Origin: Siphonodentalium dalli
Taxonomy: Eukaryota > Mollusca > Scaphopoda > Gadilida > Siphonodentaliidae
Reading direction: 5' to 3'
Assembly (NCBI GenBank): GCA_032622095.1
Contig: CP136061.1
Span: 249,437,582-249,501,581 of the forward strand
DNA length: 64,000 bases
In this document: in pieces, positions 34,894-46,853 of the stretch
Position numbering within the stretch: the first letter of the stretch is position 1
How the letters are laid out: each line of letters starts with the position of its first letter
The notes under the pieces: model-generated
Told to the model about the DNA's origin: nothing
The model's input: only the letters and a program-made list of their open reading frames with translations
Database searches by the model: none
Made by a program: the position numbers and the translations under genes

Positions 34894-35068
34894 CCTGTGA
34901 CACAGTGCCCCGCCGTAATGAGCCACTGGTCGTTAATGAGAGCGGCTCCACAGAAATACTGTTCGTATCCATCCCGTTTCATCTGCAGTGCGATCATCCA
35001 TGGCCATTCCCCGGGTGATGCTGGCAACCCGCCAACTATACGTCGGTCTATCTTCACCCCACACGTCG
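34894..35068 (-). CDS. Protease exon 2: zymogen activation site and catalytic His
   Basis: The acceptor TTTTCAG is followed by two bases that complete Pro118, then 57 codons, and the exon ends at GG|GTTAGT in phase 2. It starts with TCGVK, whose cysteine (C120) is the residue that tethers the propeptide to the catalytic domain in two-chain S1 proteases. The activation site is DRR/IVGG, cut after Arg127 by a trypsin-like enzyme. The GEWPWMIAL strand, FCGAALI (C157) and TAGHC with catalytic His172 and C173 follow in the standard order. The exon covers the first third of the S1 fold. A (TA)n microsatellite lies about 30 bases upstream of the acceptor, inside intron 1. Confidence 0.95.
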
Positions 35069-35092
35069 CTGAAAACATAATAATTATGCATT

Positions 35093-35098
<6 letters not shown>

Positions 35099-35132
<34 letters not shown>
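35099..35132. repeat. (TA)n microsatellite upstream of exon 2
   Basis: Seventeen AT dinucleotides, beginning 31 bases upstream of the exon 2 acceptor on the transcript strand. Confidence 0.95.
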
Positions 35133-35136
<4 letters not shown>

Positions 35137-36135
35137 TTTTTGCATACAATCTGTAACCATTTAACAACATTAAAGTTGGACATAATAAATATACATTATA
35201 TCTGGAAAACAACATACCAATTATCACATGCACGTTTGATTAAAGATAGTCTATCTCTTTGTAAACATGATTGTGCTATATAGTTACTGGGGTATAAAAT
35301 ATCAGATATGAATCGAAGACTCCTGGACGGAAATACTTGTATCGATTAATATTGATTATATTTCGAATATCTTCTGGTCTAAACAGGTGTGATTGTTTAG
35401 CTAAAGAACAATAGTGGTTAATGTTAACATACACCAAAAATGTTATTGTGTCACAAATAAACGTTAATTAGACTCATTGTCGCTTATAACTATGGAATAA
35501 AACAATACAAACAAACAATCTGGGACATTTTACTTTTGGAACGTAACAAATTGTTGACCTAATCTGACATAATCACTGAAAGCAGAACAGTGTTTGTGTG
35601 CTTTTAAAATTCCAGCCGAATTGCATCTGCAGCCATCGTTGTCGTTACTGAGTTTTTGAAAATCTTATATTGGGCTGACGAATTGTGCTGCGTTTGCTAG
35701 TCTCAAAATCTCGGCAGATTCTGTGAAAAAAATAAGAATATATTCAGCTTTTTTAAGGAAATAGATCATAAAAAAGCTAATTAAATATAAGAACTGAATG
35801 CAGTGGGTGTGTGTTATTGCCCTTATAGAACCATGGTGAAATATTTTACAAGGGTGATTGGAACCAGATAGTTTTACTCTGGCAAATTCATCCAGTGAAT
35901 GGTCATCATGGTATAAGCACACGTGTATTTTTACTCTAGTAAAATGTCCCCACCCATTTATTTCATCAAGGTATTTTTACCGGGAAGTAAGTATGCGTGT
36001 GGTGGTTCTACTAGAGACCGGTGAACCATGGTTACCAGGATCTATGCTGGTAAAATGTGGTCAGGTCAGGTAAACAATTGTATACTCTGGTAACAGCCAT
36101 GTAAAAGCCACATAAAAGGGACGTAACCTTGTAAA
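35133..36135. other. Intron 1 sequence with an M1 MITE
   Basis: Bases 35236-35545 are an M1 copy (ATCTCTTTGTAAACATG...GGAACGTAACAAATT). Bases 35840-36075 have repeated TTTTACYMTRGTAAAATG-like motifs. No gene is seen. Confidence 0.5.
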
Positions 36136-37450
36136 GTAAAGTCATATGTCAACGTTGGCACAACCACCCTCTGAATGGTTGGGCCAACGTTGACAACGTA
36201 ATTTTGCTCATTGTGTCAACGTATTGGGCCTACGTCGGGCCAACGTTGGACGACATATACAGAGCGTTGGCCCAACGTTGATATCCAGACCACATGATTG
36301 GCATAACGTTGGCCCAACGTTGGAAACTGAAACCATTGGTTGGCATAACGTTGACCCAACGGAGGGACAACGTTGGAACCTCAAACTAAATTGGTTGGCA
36401 TAACGTTGGGGATTTTTTTTGTTTGGCATCCAATAATCCGTTCATAATTCAGTTACCACCGCCAGCCACCATGTCACTATCAGTTGCAAGTTTGTGAGAA
36501 GCTACGATAGTATATGTATGTCAGTGAAAAAGTATTCTCCGCTATAGCTTATTGTACGCCGTGCAAACATTCAGAACTTTGTGATTCCGAGAAAAATATT
36601 GGGAAAATAATTAATTAATTTTACACAAAAGAGTAGTTTCTCACAAACGTAAACCTACCTTGGATAGCGACCCGATGACAGATGATGGCATCTAAAGAAC
36701 GAACAAAACCTTGAATTCCAAATTAAAAGAAATTGAATCCTTTATTTGCTAAAATCGATACCAGCAGCAACTCTGAACGAGAACCAGAACAAAGCGCGCA
36801 ATAACAAAAGCAGACACCTGATTCGTTCTGCACGCGCGTAGAATTTGACGTCAGAGCTTTCTACGTCATTTACGTTGGTATTACAACATTGGGCAAACGA
36901 TATACCGACGGACACCATCCAACGTATTTTATGACATATATCGTTGCATACATTGTGTCGGCAATGATTGTACGTGTGTTAACGGAACATAAAGTATCGG
37001 CATATCGTTGAGATGTATCATGTACGCTATATATATGTAATTGGACTGCCATGAAGCTATTAGCGTTTGCCCAACATTCGACCAACGTTATAATTCCAAC
37101 TGTTGCACGAGAGGAACACCTTAATTGGGGTCAACCAAGGGCCAAAAACGTTAACCCAACCAATGTGATGTGCACAGTAAATTCCATTTTCATGTTGGCG
37201 TTGGCCCAATGTTGGGCCAACGTTTTAAGTCCAATGGTTGGGAGGAATACGTTGGGCCAACCACGCCAACCCAACTAATTTACCGCAGATAATTCCGTTG
37301 GCATGTTCGGGTTGGCTCAATGTTGGGCCAACGTTACATTTCCAACGGTTGGGAGAAATATGTTGGGCCAACCAATGGCCAGCAACGTCAACCCAACCAA
37401 GCCTAATGCCAACCATGCCGACATTATGCCAACGTTGGTCTAACGTAGTC
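36136..37450. mobile_element. CCAACGTTGG-array element
   Basis: Two blocks (36136-36430 and 37060-37450) consist of degenerate TTGGCCCAACGTTGG units, with about 630 bases of other sequence between them. The arrangement suggests an element with repeat-rich terminal regions. I could not define exact ends or a target duplication. Confidence 0.6.
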
Positions 37451-38189
37451 ATGCTATCTGGGTATGTATACATTGCCCTGATCGAGCACAAAAATTATCT
37501 AACAAAGTTTGTGTAATTTCGTTCCTTAAATTTGGAAAGTCCCGCTTGAACCAAAGAAATATTTCGCGCAATGTAGTGCTTTGGTTCTCTGGTTATTTTA
37601 TCAACACAAATATCTAATTACACATGGATAACAACATGCATGGGTAACAGTCAAATCAGACACAAGAGTTCTAATTGGCTGTCATTTAGCTGAGCAGCGT
37701 GCAAAAATCGTGAACAATGCCCACCGCTCTAAATCTACGTTCTGTCAATACGTTTTTAGCGACGGAATTGTTCCCCCACATATATAGGACAATTGAATTC
37801 GCCAATGTTGCTGAAAAAATCAGCGCCAAATATAGAAAACCACAGAAACACACTACTGGTACCCAGTCGGAGTCAGAAGACAGTATGACTGGTACCCAGT
37901 CGGAGTCAGAAGACAGTATGACTGGTGCAGTCTGGCAGAGATAGCATATAATCACACATACCATTCGAACTGACGCCTCTCTGGCCGACACAGATACCAC
38001 ATGACATGCACTGCTGCCGATATGACTAAACGACAAGGTGTTGGTTCGTGTTTGTGTCTATAAAAAGAGAATGGATGGGGTGCATGCCAAATATTACATT
38101 CACACTGTATACTGCTATATAGCCTGGCTGCATATATAATCCCCGATAACAGGACAGCTGTCAACACTGACGTTCATGGCGGGAGCTGC
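37451..38189. other. Intron 1 sequence with small repeats
   Basis: Bases 37690-37870 repeat sequence at 32740-32960, and a 33-bp unit (GGTACCCAGTCGGAGTCAGA...) occurs twice at 37857-37922. No gene is seen. Confidence 0.5.
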
Positions 38190-38400
38190 GCTGGTGCAGC
38201 ATCAAAGTACCTGTGCCAGTGCTTTCTCTTATATATGCGAGTCTCCCATATCGAGCCTCACATATATAATAGAATGGATGGCTTAACAAGGTCAATGTAA
38301 ATATTGTGAGGCCAATGTATTCTCTTATATATGCGAGGCTCCCTATATATAAGTGAATGCATTGGCACAGGTTATTCGCAAAATTTCAGGAAGCTCCAAT
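38190..38400. repeat. Degenerate palindrome pair, second copy
   Basis: Hairpins at about 38214-38282 and 38309-38370 with flanks (CTGGTGCAGCATCAAAG and TTCGCAAAATTTCAGGAAGC) shared with 31441-31680. Confidence 0.7.
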
Positions 38401-38425
38401 CATGGAAGGGTTTTAAAGCTCTTGT

Positions 38426-38515
38426 GTCCCTGTAGCCGAAGTGGTTATGTCGTGTATACGATCATCGAAGTCTGGTCTATATGCGAGGCTGGCGCAGGTT
38501 CGAACCCTGACATGG
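38426..38515 (+). mobile_element. tRNA-derived SINE head
   Basis: A box TAGCCGAAGTGG (38433-38444) and B box GGTTCGAACCC (38497-38507). The T stem pairs at four of five positions, but the acceptor stem does not, so a SINE or tRNA pseudogene is likelier than a tRNA gene. Confidence 0.6.
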
Positions 38516-39119
38516 CCGAAGATCGGGTAGATTTTCAAGCCTAATCTCGAGTTGGAACATCACAATGTGCCATTCTGTGCCATTTCGATGAGAAATGAAA
38601 TTTTTGTTCACACCCCATGAAACAAGCACATTTTAAGCAATGAACATCCATACTGAGTCCGTGGCTACAAAACTCTGATATATATAAAAAAACCCTGAAA
38701 TTGGTCTAAAGCTACCGTGACCCGAGAATAAAGAGCCACCATGTAAGCGCCACATACTCTACCCCCCCCCCCCAGTGATCCGAGAATAAAGAGCCACCAT
38801 GTAAGCACCACATACTCGATTCCGCAGACGATAGCTTGTGCTAAGAAGTTGCGTTTACTTTTGTATTTGATTTGATTTGATTTTCTTTTCTGGCGCTGAT
38901 ACAGCATTTTAACCCAAGGTGATGGGTACTGTTACACTATTCAATGCAATACGATTTTTAGTGTTACCCTTTATTTCGTCCCGATAAAAATCCGGATGTG
39001 TCTAACTTTTATATCTATCAACCGATGTGTCTGTTCCAGTATCTTACGATTAAACTTGTTCGATTATAAATCATCTCTAAATTATATCCAACACGTCACA
39101 TTGCGACAAGGATTAAAAT
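38516..39119. other. Intron 1 sequence, short duplication
   Basis: CCGAGAATAAAGAGCCACCA with flanking bases occurs twice at about 38711-38820, next to a poly-C run. Otherwise unassigned. Confidence 0.5.
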
Positions 39120-39545
39120 ATATCGAAATGGCAAGCATGACACCAGATTTCCCAGAGTTTGAACCGAATCTTGATGCAGATGCTGTTGGTATACGATGGG
39201 AAAATGTTCGAGAGATAAAAACATAGATTATCCATGGATGTATATTATCATTACAACAAGATGCACCCCGTGACAAAGGTTGTTGGCATTAAAACAGTTG
39301 CTCGACAAAGCGAGAACCGCGCAAGTTGCTACCAAACATAACAAAGACATTGAATCTTCACAAGATGTCAACTATGTGTCACAAAATCCGAGTCAGAAAA
39401 AAGGCAAACCAAATCCCAAAAATAAACACCAACCTCCATCGAAGTATTAACAACGTCAATGCTGTGGTTTATGCGGCGACAATTATCCAAACCCAGGTGG
39501 AAGAACAGCTTGTCCTGCGTATATATGGTAAACATCGTACGGCGT
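39120..39545 (+). pseudogene. LTR-retrotransposon gag-like fragment
   Basis: An ATG at 39128 opens MASMTPDFPEFEP followed by DADAVGIRWENVREIK, which resembles the N-terminus of invertebrate gag-like retrotransposon proteins. Downstream, after a loss of frame, the plus strand encodes CCGLCGDNYPNPGGRTACPA, which resembles the zinc-knuckle region near the end of such proteins. Stops (TAA before the knuckle and after it) and the short distance between the two parts show a decayed and internally deleted copy. No LTRs, protease or integrase were found. The assignment is by motif resemblance only. Confidence 0.5.
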
Positions 39546-39699
39546 GTTGGGTTGCAATCATTTGCTTATTGGCATAAGCCAAATGTACTGATACATGTAT
39601 TTTAGCCATAATTTTCAGAACCCACAACGAGAACACATTGAGAAAATTATCATTTACTACAATCTAAGTCCTCTTTATGGAGAAAACAAATATTCATTG

Positions 39700-40110
39700 T
39701 TTGCACTACATCATTCGAATATTTTATTGGGACCGTTTATTTGTCTATTTTTAGAACATACCATTCGGGTGATACCATATAGCGATATATAGCATTAGGC
39801 TTTACCGAACGTCAAATGTCCCAGATTGTTTGGTTGTATTGTTTTATTCCATTGTTATAAGCGATAATGAGTATAATTAACGTTTATTTGTGACAAAATT
39901 ACACAATAAAATTTATGGTCTCTGTAAACAGTAACCACTATTGTTTGTTAGCTAAACAACACACCTTTTTAGACCAGAAAATATTCGAAATAAAATTAAT
40001 ATTAATCGGTAGAAGCATTTCCGGACAGGAGTCTTCGATTTAGATCTAATATGTTATACCCTGGTAACTATATAATACATGTTTACAAAGAGATAATCCA
40101 CCTTTAACGT
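39700..40110. mobile_element. M1-family MITE, right part
   Basis: Shares ACCATTCGGGTGATACCATATAGCG and the end AGATAATCCACCTTTAA with 20160-20645. A foldback fragment (40111-40230) matching 27800-27920 follows directly. Confidence 0.65.
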
Positions 40111-40230
40111 TCTTGCACTCGTTTCTCGTGCCGCGAAGTAAAACTCGAAGCTCCGGTTCTGGTTTTACCATCGCGTCACAACAAACTCGTGCAATAGCGT
40201 TAACCAGTTCACACAATTGTGTCGTTCTAT

Positions 40231-40701
40231 CTATATATTCCTTTATATACTAATAATATACCCATCTACATGATTACATTTGTATCTGTATTTTATTCAC
40301 AAAATATCTATTTGTAGTCTTGAAATCGGGATTTATAAAAATGTTGTTGATGTTGTAAAAATTCATGGCGATAATTTATAATCTACCTATCTACCCATAG
40401 TTTATCATTTATATAATTTATAATAATTTATCATTTATAATCTCCATAGCTGACCCTCCCGTAAACAATATGTATAATTTATAATTGATATGTATAATTA
40501 TATAATTATTGTTAATTTTCTTACGAATCATATGTGTAAAGCATTTTGATTTTAAATTTGTTTTAAACATGTATAAGTGTTTACCTCGCAGGATAAAGTA
40601 GTGAATGGGCTGTGTAAATTCACATTGAAATTTCAATAACAATTTATAATTTATCTGTATTTTATTCACAAAATAATGTCTGTATTTTTATAATTATATT
40701 A
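40231..40701. other. Intron 1 sequence, AT-rich
   Basis: Very AT-rich, with repeated ATAATTTATAAT motifs. No gene is seen. Confidence 0.5.
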
Positions 40702-41333
40702 TCTCATATATATTTTGAAGACCTCTGTTTGTTTGTTTGTTTGTTTGTCTGTCTGTCTGTCATTTATACAAATCTACGATTCTCGACCGATCGGGACGAA
40801 ACTTGGTACGTGTGTGTAGTTTGACCAGGCGGTGAACGTTGTCGTATTGGCGAGCCCGTGCGGCGCCCGCTTCGCGCATGCGCAGACGAGATCTCGGAAA
40901 CGGGTGGAGCTATCGACTTGAAATTTGCTATGTGAATGGATCTTGCCCCGGATACGAATTGTATCGGGTCGCCGAGCCCGTGCGACGCCAGCTTCGCGCA
41001 TGCGCAGACGAGATCTCGGAAACGGGTGGAGCTATCGACTTGAAATTTGGTATGTGAATGTATCTTGCCCCGGATACGAATTTTATCGGGTCGCCGAGCC
41101 CGTGCGACGCCAGCTTCGCGCATGCACAGACGAGAACTCGGAAACGGGTAGAGCTATCGACTTGAAATTTGGTGTGTGAATGTATCTTGCCCCGGACACG
41201 AATGTTATCGGGTCGCCGAGCCCGTGCGACGCCAGCTTCGCGCATGCGCAGACCAGATCTCGGAAACGGGTAGAGCTATCGACTTGAAATTTGGTTTTTG
41301 AATAGCCCGGACAACGTCGGGCTCACCGGCTAG
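40702..41333 (+). mobile_element. Helitron-like non-autonomous element, first of a tandem pair
   Basis: It starts with TC (TCTCATATATATTTTGAAG) after an A and ends with the hairpin GCCCGGACAACGTCGGGC followed by CTAG. These are Helitron termini: 5' TC, a 3' hairpin a few bases before CTRR, and insertion between A and T. Inside are a (TTTG)n(TCTG)n microsatellite and about four units of 121-122 bp that begin CGAGCCCGTGCGACGCC. Six-frame ORFs here are repeat products. No Rep/helicase is encoded, so movement would need an enzyme in trans. Confidence 0.8.
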
Positions 41334-41994
41334 TCTCATATATATTTTGAAGACCTCTGTCTGTATGTTTGTCTGTCTGTCTGTCTGTCTGTCATTAATA
41401 CAAATCTACGATTCTCGACCGATCGGGACGAAACTTGGTACGTGTGTGTAATTTGACCAGGCGGTGAACGTTGTCGTATTGGCGAGCCCGGGCGGCGCCC
41501 GCTTCGCGCATGCGCAGACGAGATCTCGGAAACGGGTGGAGCTATCGACTTGAAATTTGCTATGTGAATGTATCTTGCCCCGGATACGAATTTTATCGGG
41601 TCGCCGAGCCTGTGCGACACCAGCTTCGCGCATGCGCAGACGAGATCTCGGAAACGGGTGGAGCTATCGACTTGAAATTTGCTATGTGAATGTATCTTGC
41701 CCCGGATACGAATTTTATCGGGTCGCCGAGCCCGTGCGACGCCAGCTTCGCGCATGCGCAGACCAGATCTCGGAAACGGGTGGAGCTATCGACTTGAAAT
41801 TTGGTACGTGAATGTATCTTGCACCGGATACGAATTTTATCGGGTCGCCGAGCCCGTGCGACGCGAGCTTCGCGCATGCGCAGACCAGATCTCGGAAACG
41901 GGTAGAGCTATCGACTTGAAATTTGGTTTTTGAATAGCCCGGACTTGAAATTTGGTTTTTGAATAGCCCGGACAACGTCGGGCTCATCGGCTAG
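41334..41994 (+). mobile_element. Helitron-like non-autonomous element, second of a tandem pair
   Basis: Its 5' TC starts at the base after the first element's CTAG, with no spacer. It has the same microsatellite and about four 122-bp units and ends in the same hairpin and CTAG at 41991-41994, followed by T. It carries a short duplication of the bases before the hairpin (41908-41970), which accounts for its greater length. Confidence 0.8.
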
Positions 41995-42719
41995 TATTAT
42001 ATAAAACAACATCAAAAACAACAACAACAGCATTTTTATAAATCCCAATTTCAAGACTACAAATAGTTATTTTTTGAATCAGCTAGCCAGGTTTAAACTG
42101 GGATGTTTAAAGATATATTGTGGACTTATTTCATTGAATAAAAACCATCAGTTAGCATCAAAATCCCCACTGGGGGAATGTAGCAAAGAACAAAGATAGT
42201 CGACAAATTCTAACCACATGGACTGTACCATTTCAGAACACAACGGTTGAACTATGCACAAATGTAAATATTAACTACTTTATTCGGGACGCTTTATTTG
42301 GGCATAACATTACGACAATGATTACGCAAATAATAGTCACAATGTGTTATTATTTTATACACACAATGACGCTCTTGTCTGACTATTTGGATATAAAATG
42401 TATGTAAATAACTTATTTAGGTATGATTATTTGTTGTTCCGCCCGGGAACACCTCAGTGTAGTGTTTCACATCACTTTTAACTGGAGATAACCAATCCGG
42501 CCTGTGGGTTTTGCTCCGTTGATTTACATGTAAATCCCCATCACAATTGGTCAATTGTCCTCTCCGTTACCCCCTTCTATACTAAATGGACTCCCCAGTC
42601 AGTTAAACAGTGTACATCGGAATGGTCTATATATCATTGGTTTGCAGGGATTTACAGGTAACATACGACAGATAAATAAAAGTACAGAGGATTCATGTTT
42701 ATTAAGGGAAATGTTTAGA
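41995..42719. other. Intron 1 sequence, no recognised feature
   Basis: No gene, clear repeat or element ends are seen. Confidence 0.5.
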
Positions 42720-44215
42720 TAATAAGTTCAACAATTATATGTCGTTTGTTGAACTTATTACCTGGACAATTCCTACAGGATAACTACTCGCCAGTGATTC
42801 TTTATTATAGACAGATTTAAACTTATTATCTGAACATTTCCTATAGGTTAACTACTCAACAATGATCTTTAGTATAGAAAGGGCTAAGCTTATTATCTGG
42901 ACATTTCCTATAGGATAACTACTTGCCAATGATGCTTTAGTTAATATATAGAGAGGTTTAAACTTATTATCTGGACATTTCCTATAGGATAACTACTCGC
43001 CAATGATGCTTTAGTTAATATATAGAAAGGGTTAAACTTATTATCCGAACATTTCCTATAGGATAACTACTCGCCAATGATCTTTAGTATAGAAAGGGCT
43101 AAGCTTATTATCTGGACATTTCCTATAGGATAACTACTCGCCAATGATGCTTTAGTTAAGATATAGAAAGGGTTAAACTTATTATCCGAACATTTCCTAT
43201 AGGATAACTACTCGCCAATGATCTTTAGTATTGAAATGTTTAAACTTATTATCTGGACATTTCCTACAGGATAACTACTCGCCAATGATCTTTAGTATAG
43301 AAAGGGCTAAGCTTATTATCTGAACATTTCCTACAGGATAACTACTCGCCAATGGTCTTTGGTATAGAGAGGTTTAAACTTATTATCTGGACATTTCCTA
43401 TAGGATAACTACTCGCCAATGATGCATTAGTTAATATATAGAAATGGTTAAACTTATTATCTGAACATTTCCTATAGGATAACTACTCGCCAATGATCTT
43501 TAGTATAGAAAGGGCTAAGCTTATTATCTGAACATTTCATATAGGATAACTACTCGCCAATGATGCTTTAGTTAATATATAGAAAGGGTTAAACTTATTA
43601 TCTGAACATTTCCTACAGGATAACTACTCGCCAATGATCTTTAGTATAGAAAGGGCTAAACTTATTATCTGGACATTCCTACAGGATAACTACTCGCCAA
43701 TGATGCTTTAGTATAGAAAGGGCTAAACTTATTCTCTGGACATTTCCTATAGGATAACTACTCGCCAATGATGCTTTAGTATAGAAAGGGCTAAACTTAT
43801 TATCTGGACATTCCTACAGGATAACTACTCGCCAATGATGCTTTAGTATAGAAAGGGCTAAACTTATTCTCTGGACATTTCCTATAGGATAACTACTCGC
43901 CAATGATGCTTTAGTATAGAAAGGGTTAAACTTATTATCTGAACATTTTAGTAAATATATATAAAGGACTAAACTTATTATCTGGACATTTCCTATAGGA
44001 TAACTACTCGCCAATGATGCTTTAGTTAATATATAGAAAGGGTTAAACTTATTATCTGAACATTTTAGTAAATATATAGAAAGGGTTAAACTTATTATCT
44101 GAACATTTCCTATAGGATAAATACTCGCCAATGATGCTTTAGTATGGAAAGGGCTAAACTTATTATCTGAACATTTCTTGTATGATGACTACTCGCCAAT
44201 GGTGGTTTCGTATAG
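42720..44215. repeat. Minisatellite, about 20 units of 65-80 bp
   Basis: Units contain GGATAACTACTCGCCAATGA, then TTTAGT, then TATAGAAAGGGYTAAACTTA and TTATCTGGACATTTCCTA. At least two length classes alternate (with and without GTTAATATA), suggesting higher-order expansion. Frames through it, up to 105 codons, are not genes. Confidence 0.95.
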
Positions 44216-46264
44216 CAATGATTAAGCAAGGGACATGTTTGGCTTCCAATTAGCATGCAGCGCATGCATACAGCTGATCGCCCACGAATCCTTCTAAATC
44301 ACAGTATATACCTCTGTAATTATGTGCATCGTGACGTGAGCACCTGTGTGGAGATCAACGAGCGACAGGTGTTTTGTGGTGTTTATAAGGAATATATAAG
44401 TCAAGAACTGAAGGCTGTGGTTAGTTGGCAAGTTTGGAGTTTGTGATGATACCCGGGAAGATTTGAAATGGCCGTCGGTCCTCTCCTACAACCCACTTTT
44501 GAATGCTGTAGTTCCGCTGAAGAGCGTTTGTAGGGTTTGTGAGTTTCTAAGTAGATTGATATATACCCATGCACAGTAGGTGTTTGCCTACTGTGCATGG
44601 GGTGGATGCCACTGAAGCAAGAAGCAAAGCCCCACCCCCATTCCGAACCAGGACCGGCGGAGAAGACTTACCTTGATGTCTCTGTGTGAGTTTTGTGCGT
44701 TGATGAATATATAAGTCAGTTGGTGGTTAATTGGGTTTACCATGTTCTATTTTATATTGCTATAGTGACGTCGCTGTGGTAAGTTGGGTTTACCCTGTTC
44801 TATTTTATATTGCTATACATGTAGTGACGTCGCTGATGTTGGTGTAAACATTATTTCAAGGCCCACTTAATTTTCGAATCCTCAGATCACATTATATAAA
44901 ACATATTATATACCATTTGAAAGAGAAATCTGCAAAACTTTATAGGATATCTTGCCACGAGCGAAAACTAAACATTTGTCGCGGTCACGAATGAGATAAT
45001 TTTCGGTATCCACTCAAGGACACTAAATTTTCTTTTTTATTATACGTGTGCTGTCAATATAAATTGATCACTTTTAAAGACAACCCGACAACCTTAAATC
45101 GAGCGACGAAACAGTAAATAAATAAATAATACCCATAAAAAAGGGTCACATTCAGTAAATAATGCCCATTATAAACGGGTCACATTCAGTAAATAATACC
45201 CATTATAAACGGGTCATATTCAAATCTAATGCTTCATTTTAGAATTATATACCAATTCTATTATAGATGGTTAACATTTTATAATTCGATGATAGTTATT
45301 CAAGAAATTCATGCTGTTACGTCATAGACGTCAACTTTACAATGAAAGTATAATTTTCTATATCTTCACTGCTATTATCTTCAATAATCTATTGTTGAGC
45401 TTATAATAAATTGTATTATCAACATAGCCAGTCAAATAAACTGTGTAGTTTTTGTCGAGGTACCGTGGTGTGTTCTGGGCTTAATTTTGATCCGGACTGT
45501 ACTGTACAGTCTATTATTTTCAATGGAAGGGGAACAATTATATCTCTTAGTTTGCATTCTGGGTTAACAACGGGGAAGTCTTGGGTTAATCTGAGAATAT
45601 CTTGGTGGACATTCTTATAGGCCACAACTGTCGTGGTTGAATATAATATATGTTTGGTTTTATTTCATGCCAACAATAATCACTGATATAGAAATAATCG
45701 GTAACTCAAATATTAAATGGGCCTTTAATCACCCCACAGAGTCAAACACGAATTTACAATAATTCCATAAACATAATGAAGAAGTCTCATAGGTAAGAAG
45801 ATGATTTAGCATCAAGCACCGGTGCTTATAGGAAGCCAACTGTCTCCAGCTTATATGAAGCCAACTGTCTCCAGCTTATATATCGAGCCACCGCCTAAAC
45901 GATCATATAGAGGGATCATGCAAACTTTGTATTTATCCTACCCCTTAAAGACCAAACCCAAAGCCAAACCTCAATTTTATTTGCCACCACGCAAAAGAAT
46001 TCTTAAACTGGGGTCCGGGAACTTAAAACAAATTTGTATTATATATTACAAGTAAAATACAATAAAAATAAAAACAAATGTTCCGAGACCAATATGCTAT
46101 AAAACGCCCAATTGTCGATATATTCCTTTAATTATAAATATTCCAATTTATGGCCATATTTGTCTAAGAATTTGACTCAAATTATGATAATACAAGGGGA
46201 TTGCCCGTCAAATATGACGGGTGCCAAACATGACATGCGGGAACATCGTTATGAACAATTAGTT
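44216..46264. other. Intron 1 sequence with two short tandem repeats
   Basis: A palindrome GCACAGTAGG...CCTACTGTGC lies at 44572-44598, a 33-bp unit with AATAATACCCAT occurs three times at 45115-45230, and a 25-bp unit (GAAGCCAACTGTCTCCAGCT) twice at 45831-45880. No gene is supported. Confidence 0.5.
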
Positions 46265-46853
46265 TAAAGGGATATGTACGCCAAATGTTGTTGTTGGTTT
46301 CTATAGTCTCCGGGTCGGAGAATAAGGTAACAATTTTTTCATTATTTGAAAGTCTGTTGAGTACGAAGTAGTGTTACGGATGACAAATTTACCGGAATGC
46401 AAAAATACAAATTGTCGTTGTCGAGTAATTTTTGTACATTTTTCAACCAAATGTATCAAATAAAAGTTATATTATATGCATACTAGTCCCATATACACAT
46501 TTAAGTTATTGTATCGTCACTAGTCAGTGAGTGGCTTGGGTTTTCTCCCCGTATCATCATAATGTTTTAAACGATCGCGTGTGCCATCCGTTTACCAATC
46601 CAGTATCCCTCAATTAATTTGATTACGTCTTGCACACGAAATTCGTAATTTACTGTACGCCATTTTATGGCTCCAGTCATAAATGAAATTTATATCAAAT
46701 TATTAACTTTGATTTTAAGATAGCCTATTAACCTGAACGTTTACAGAATACATCTTCGACTCAAATTAGTTATGTTTCTATATATTATCCATATTAGATC
46801 GTTGTTATCACCGGAAATTTATTGAAAATGTCGTACAGTACCCCTTTAAGCTG
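46265..46853. mobile_element. AGGGATACTGTA-type TTAA MITE, copy 1 (inverted)
   Basis: It is an inverted, diverged copy of 51869-52396, with ends resembling TTAAAGGGATAYTGTA. The TTAA flank and AGGG ends suggest another piggyBac-like family. It is non-coding. Confidence 0.65.

Noticed and set aside
40764-41987. A dozen arginine-rich frames on both strands
   Set aside because: They read through the 122-bp repeats of the Helitron-like elements and differ only as the repeats differ.
42720-44215. 105-codon repetitive hydrophobic frame in the 65-80 bp minisatellite
   Set aside because: Units vary in length and break the frame; there is no start context or domain.
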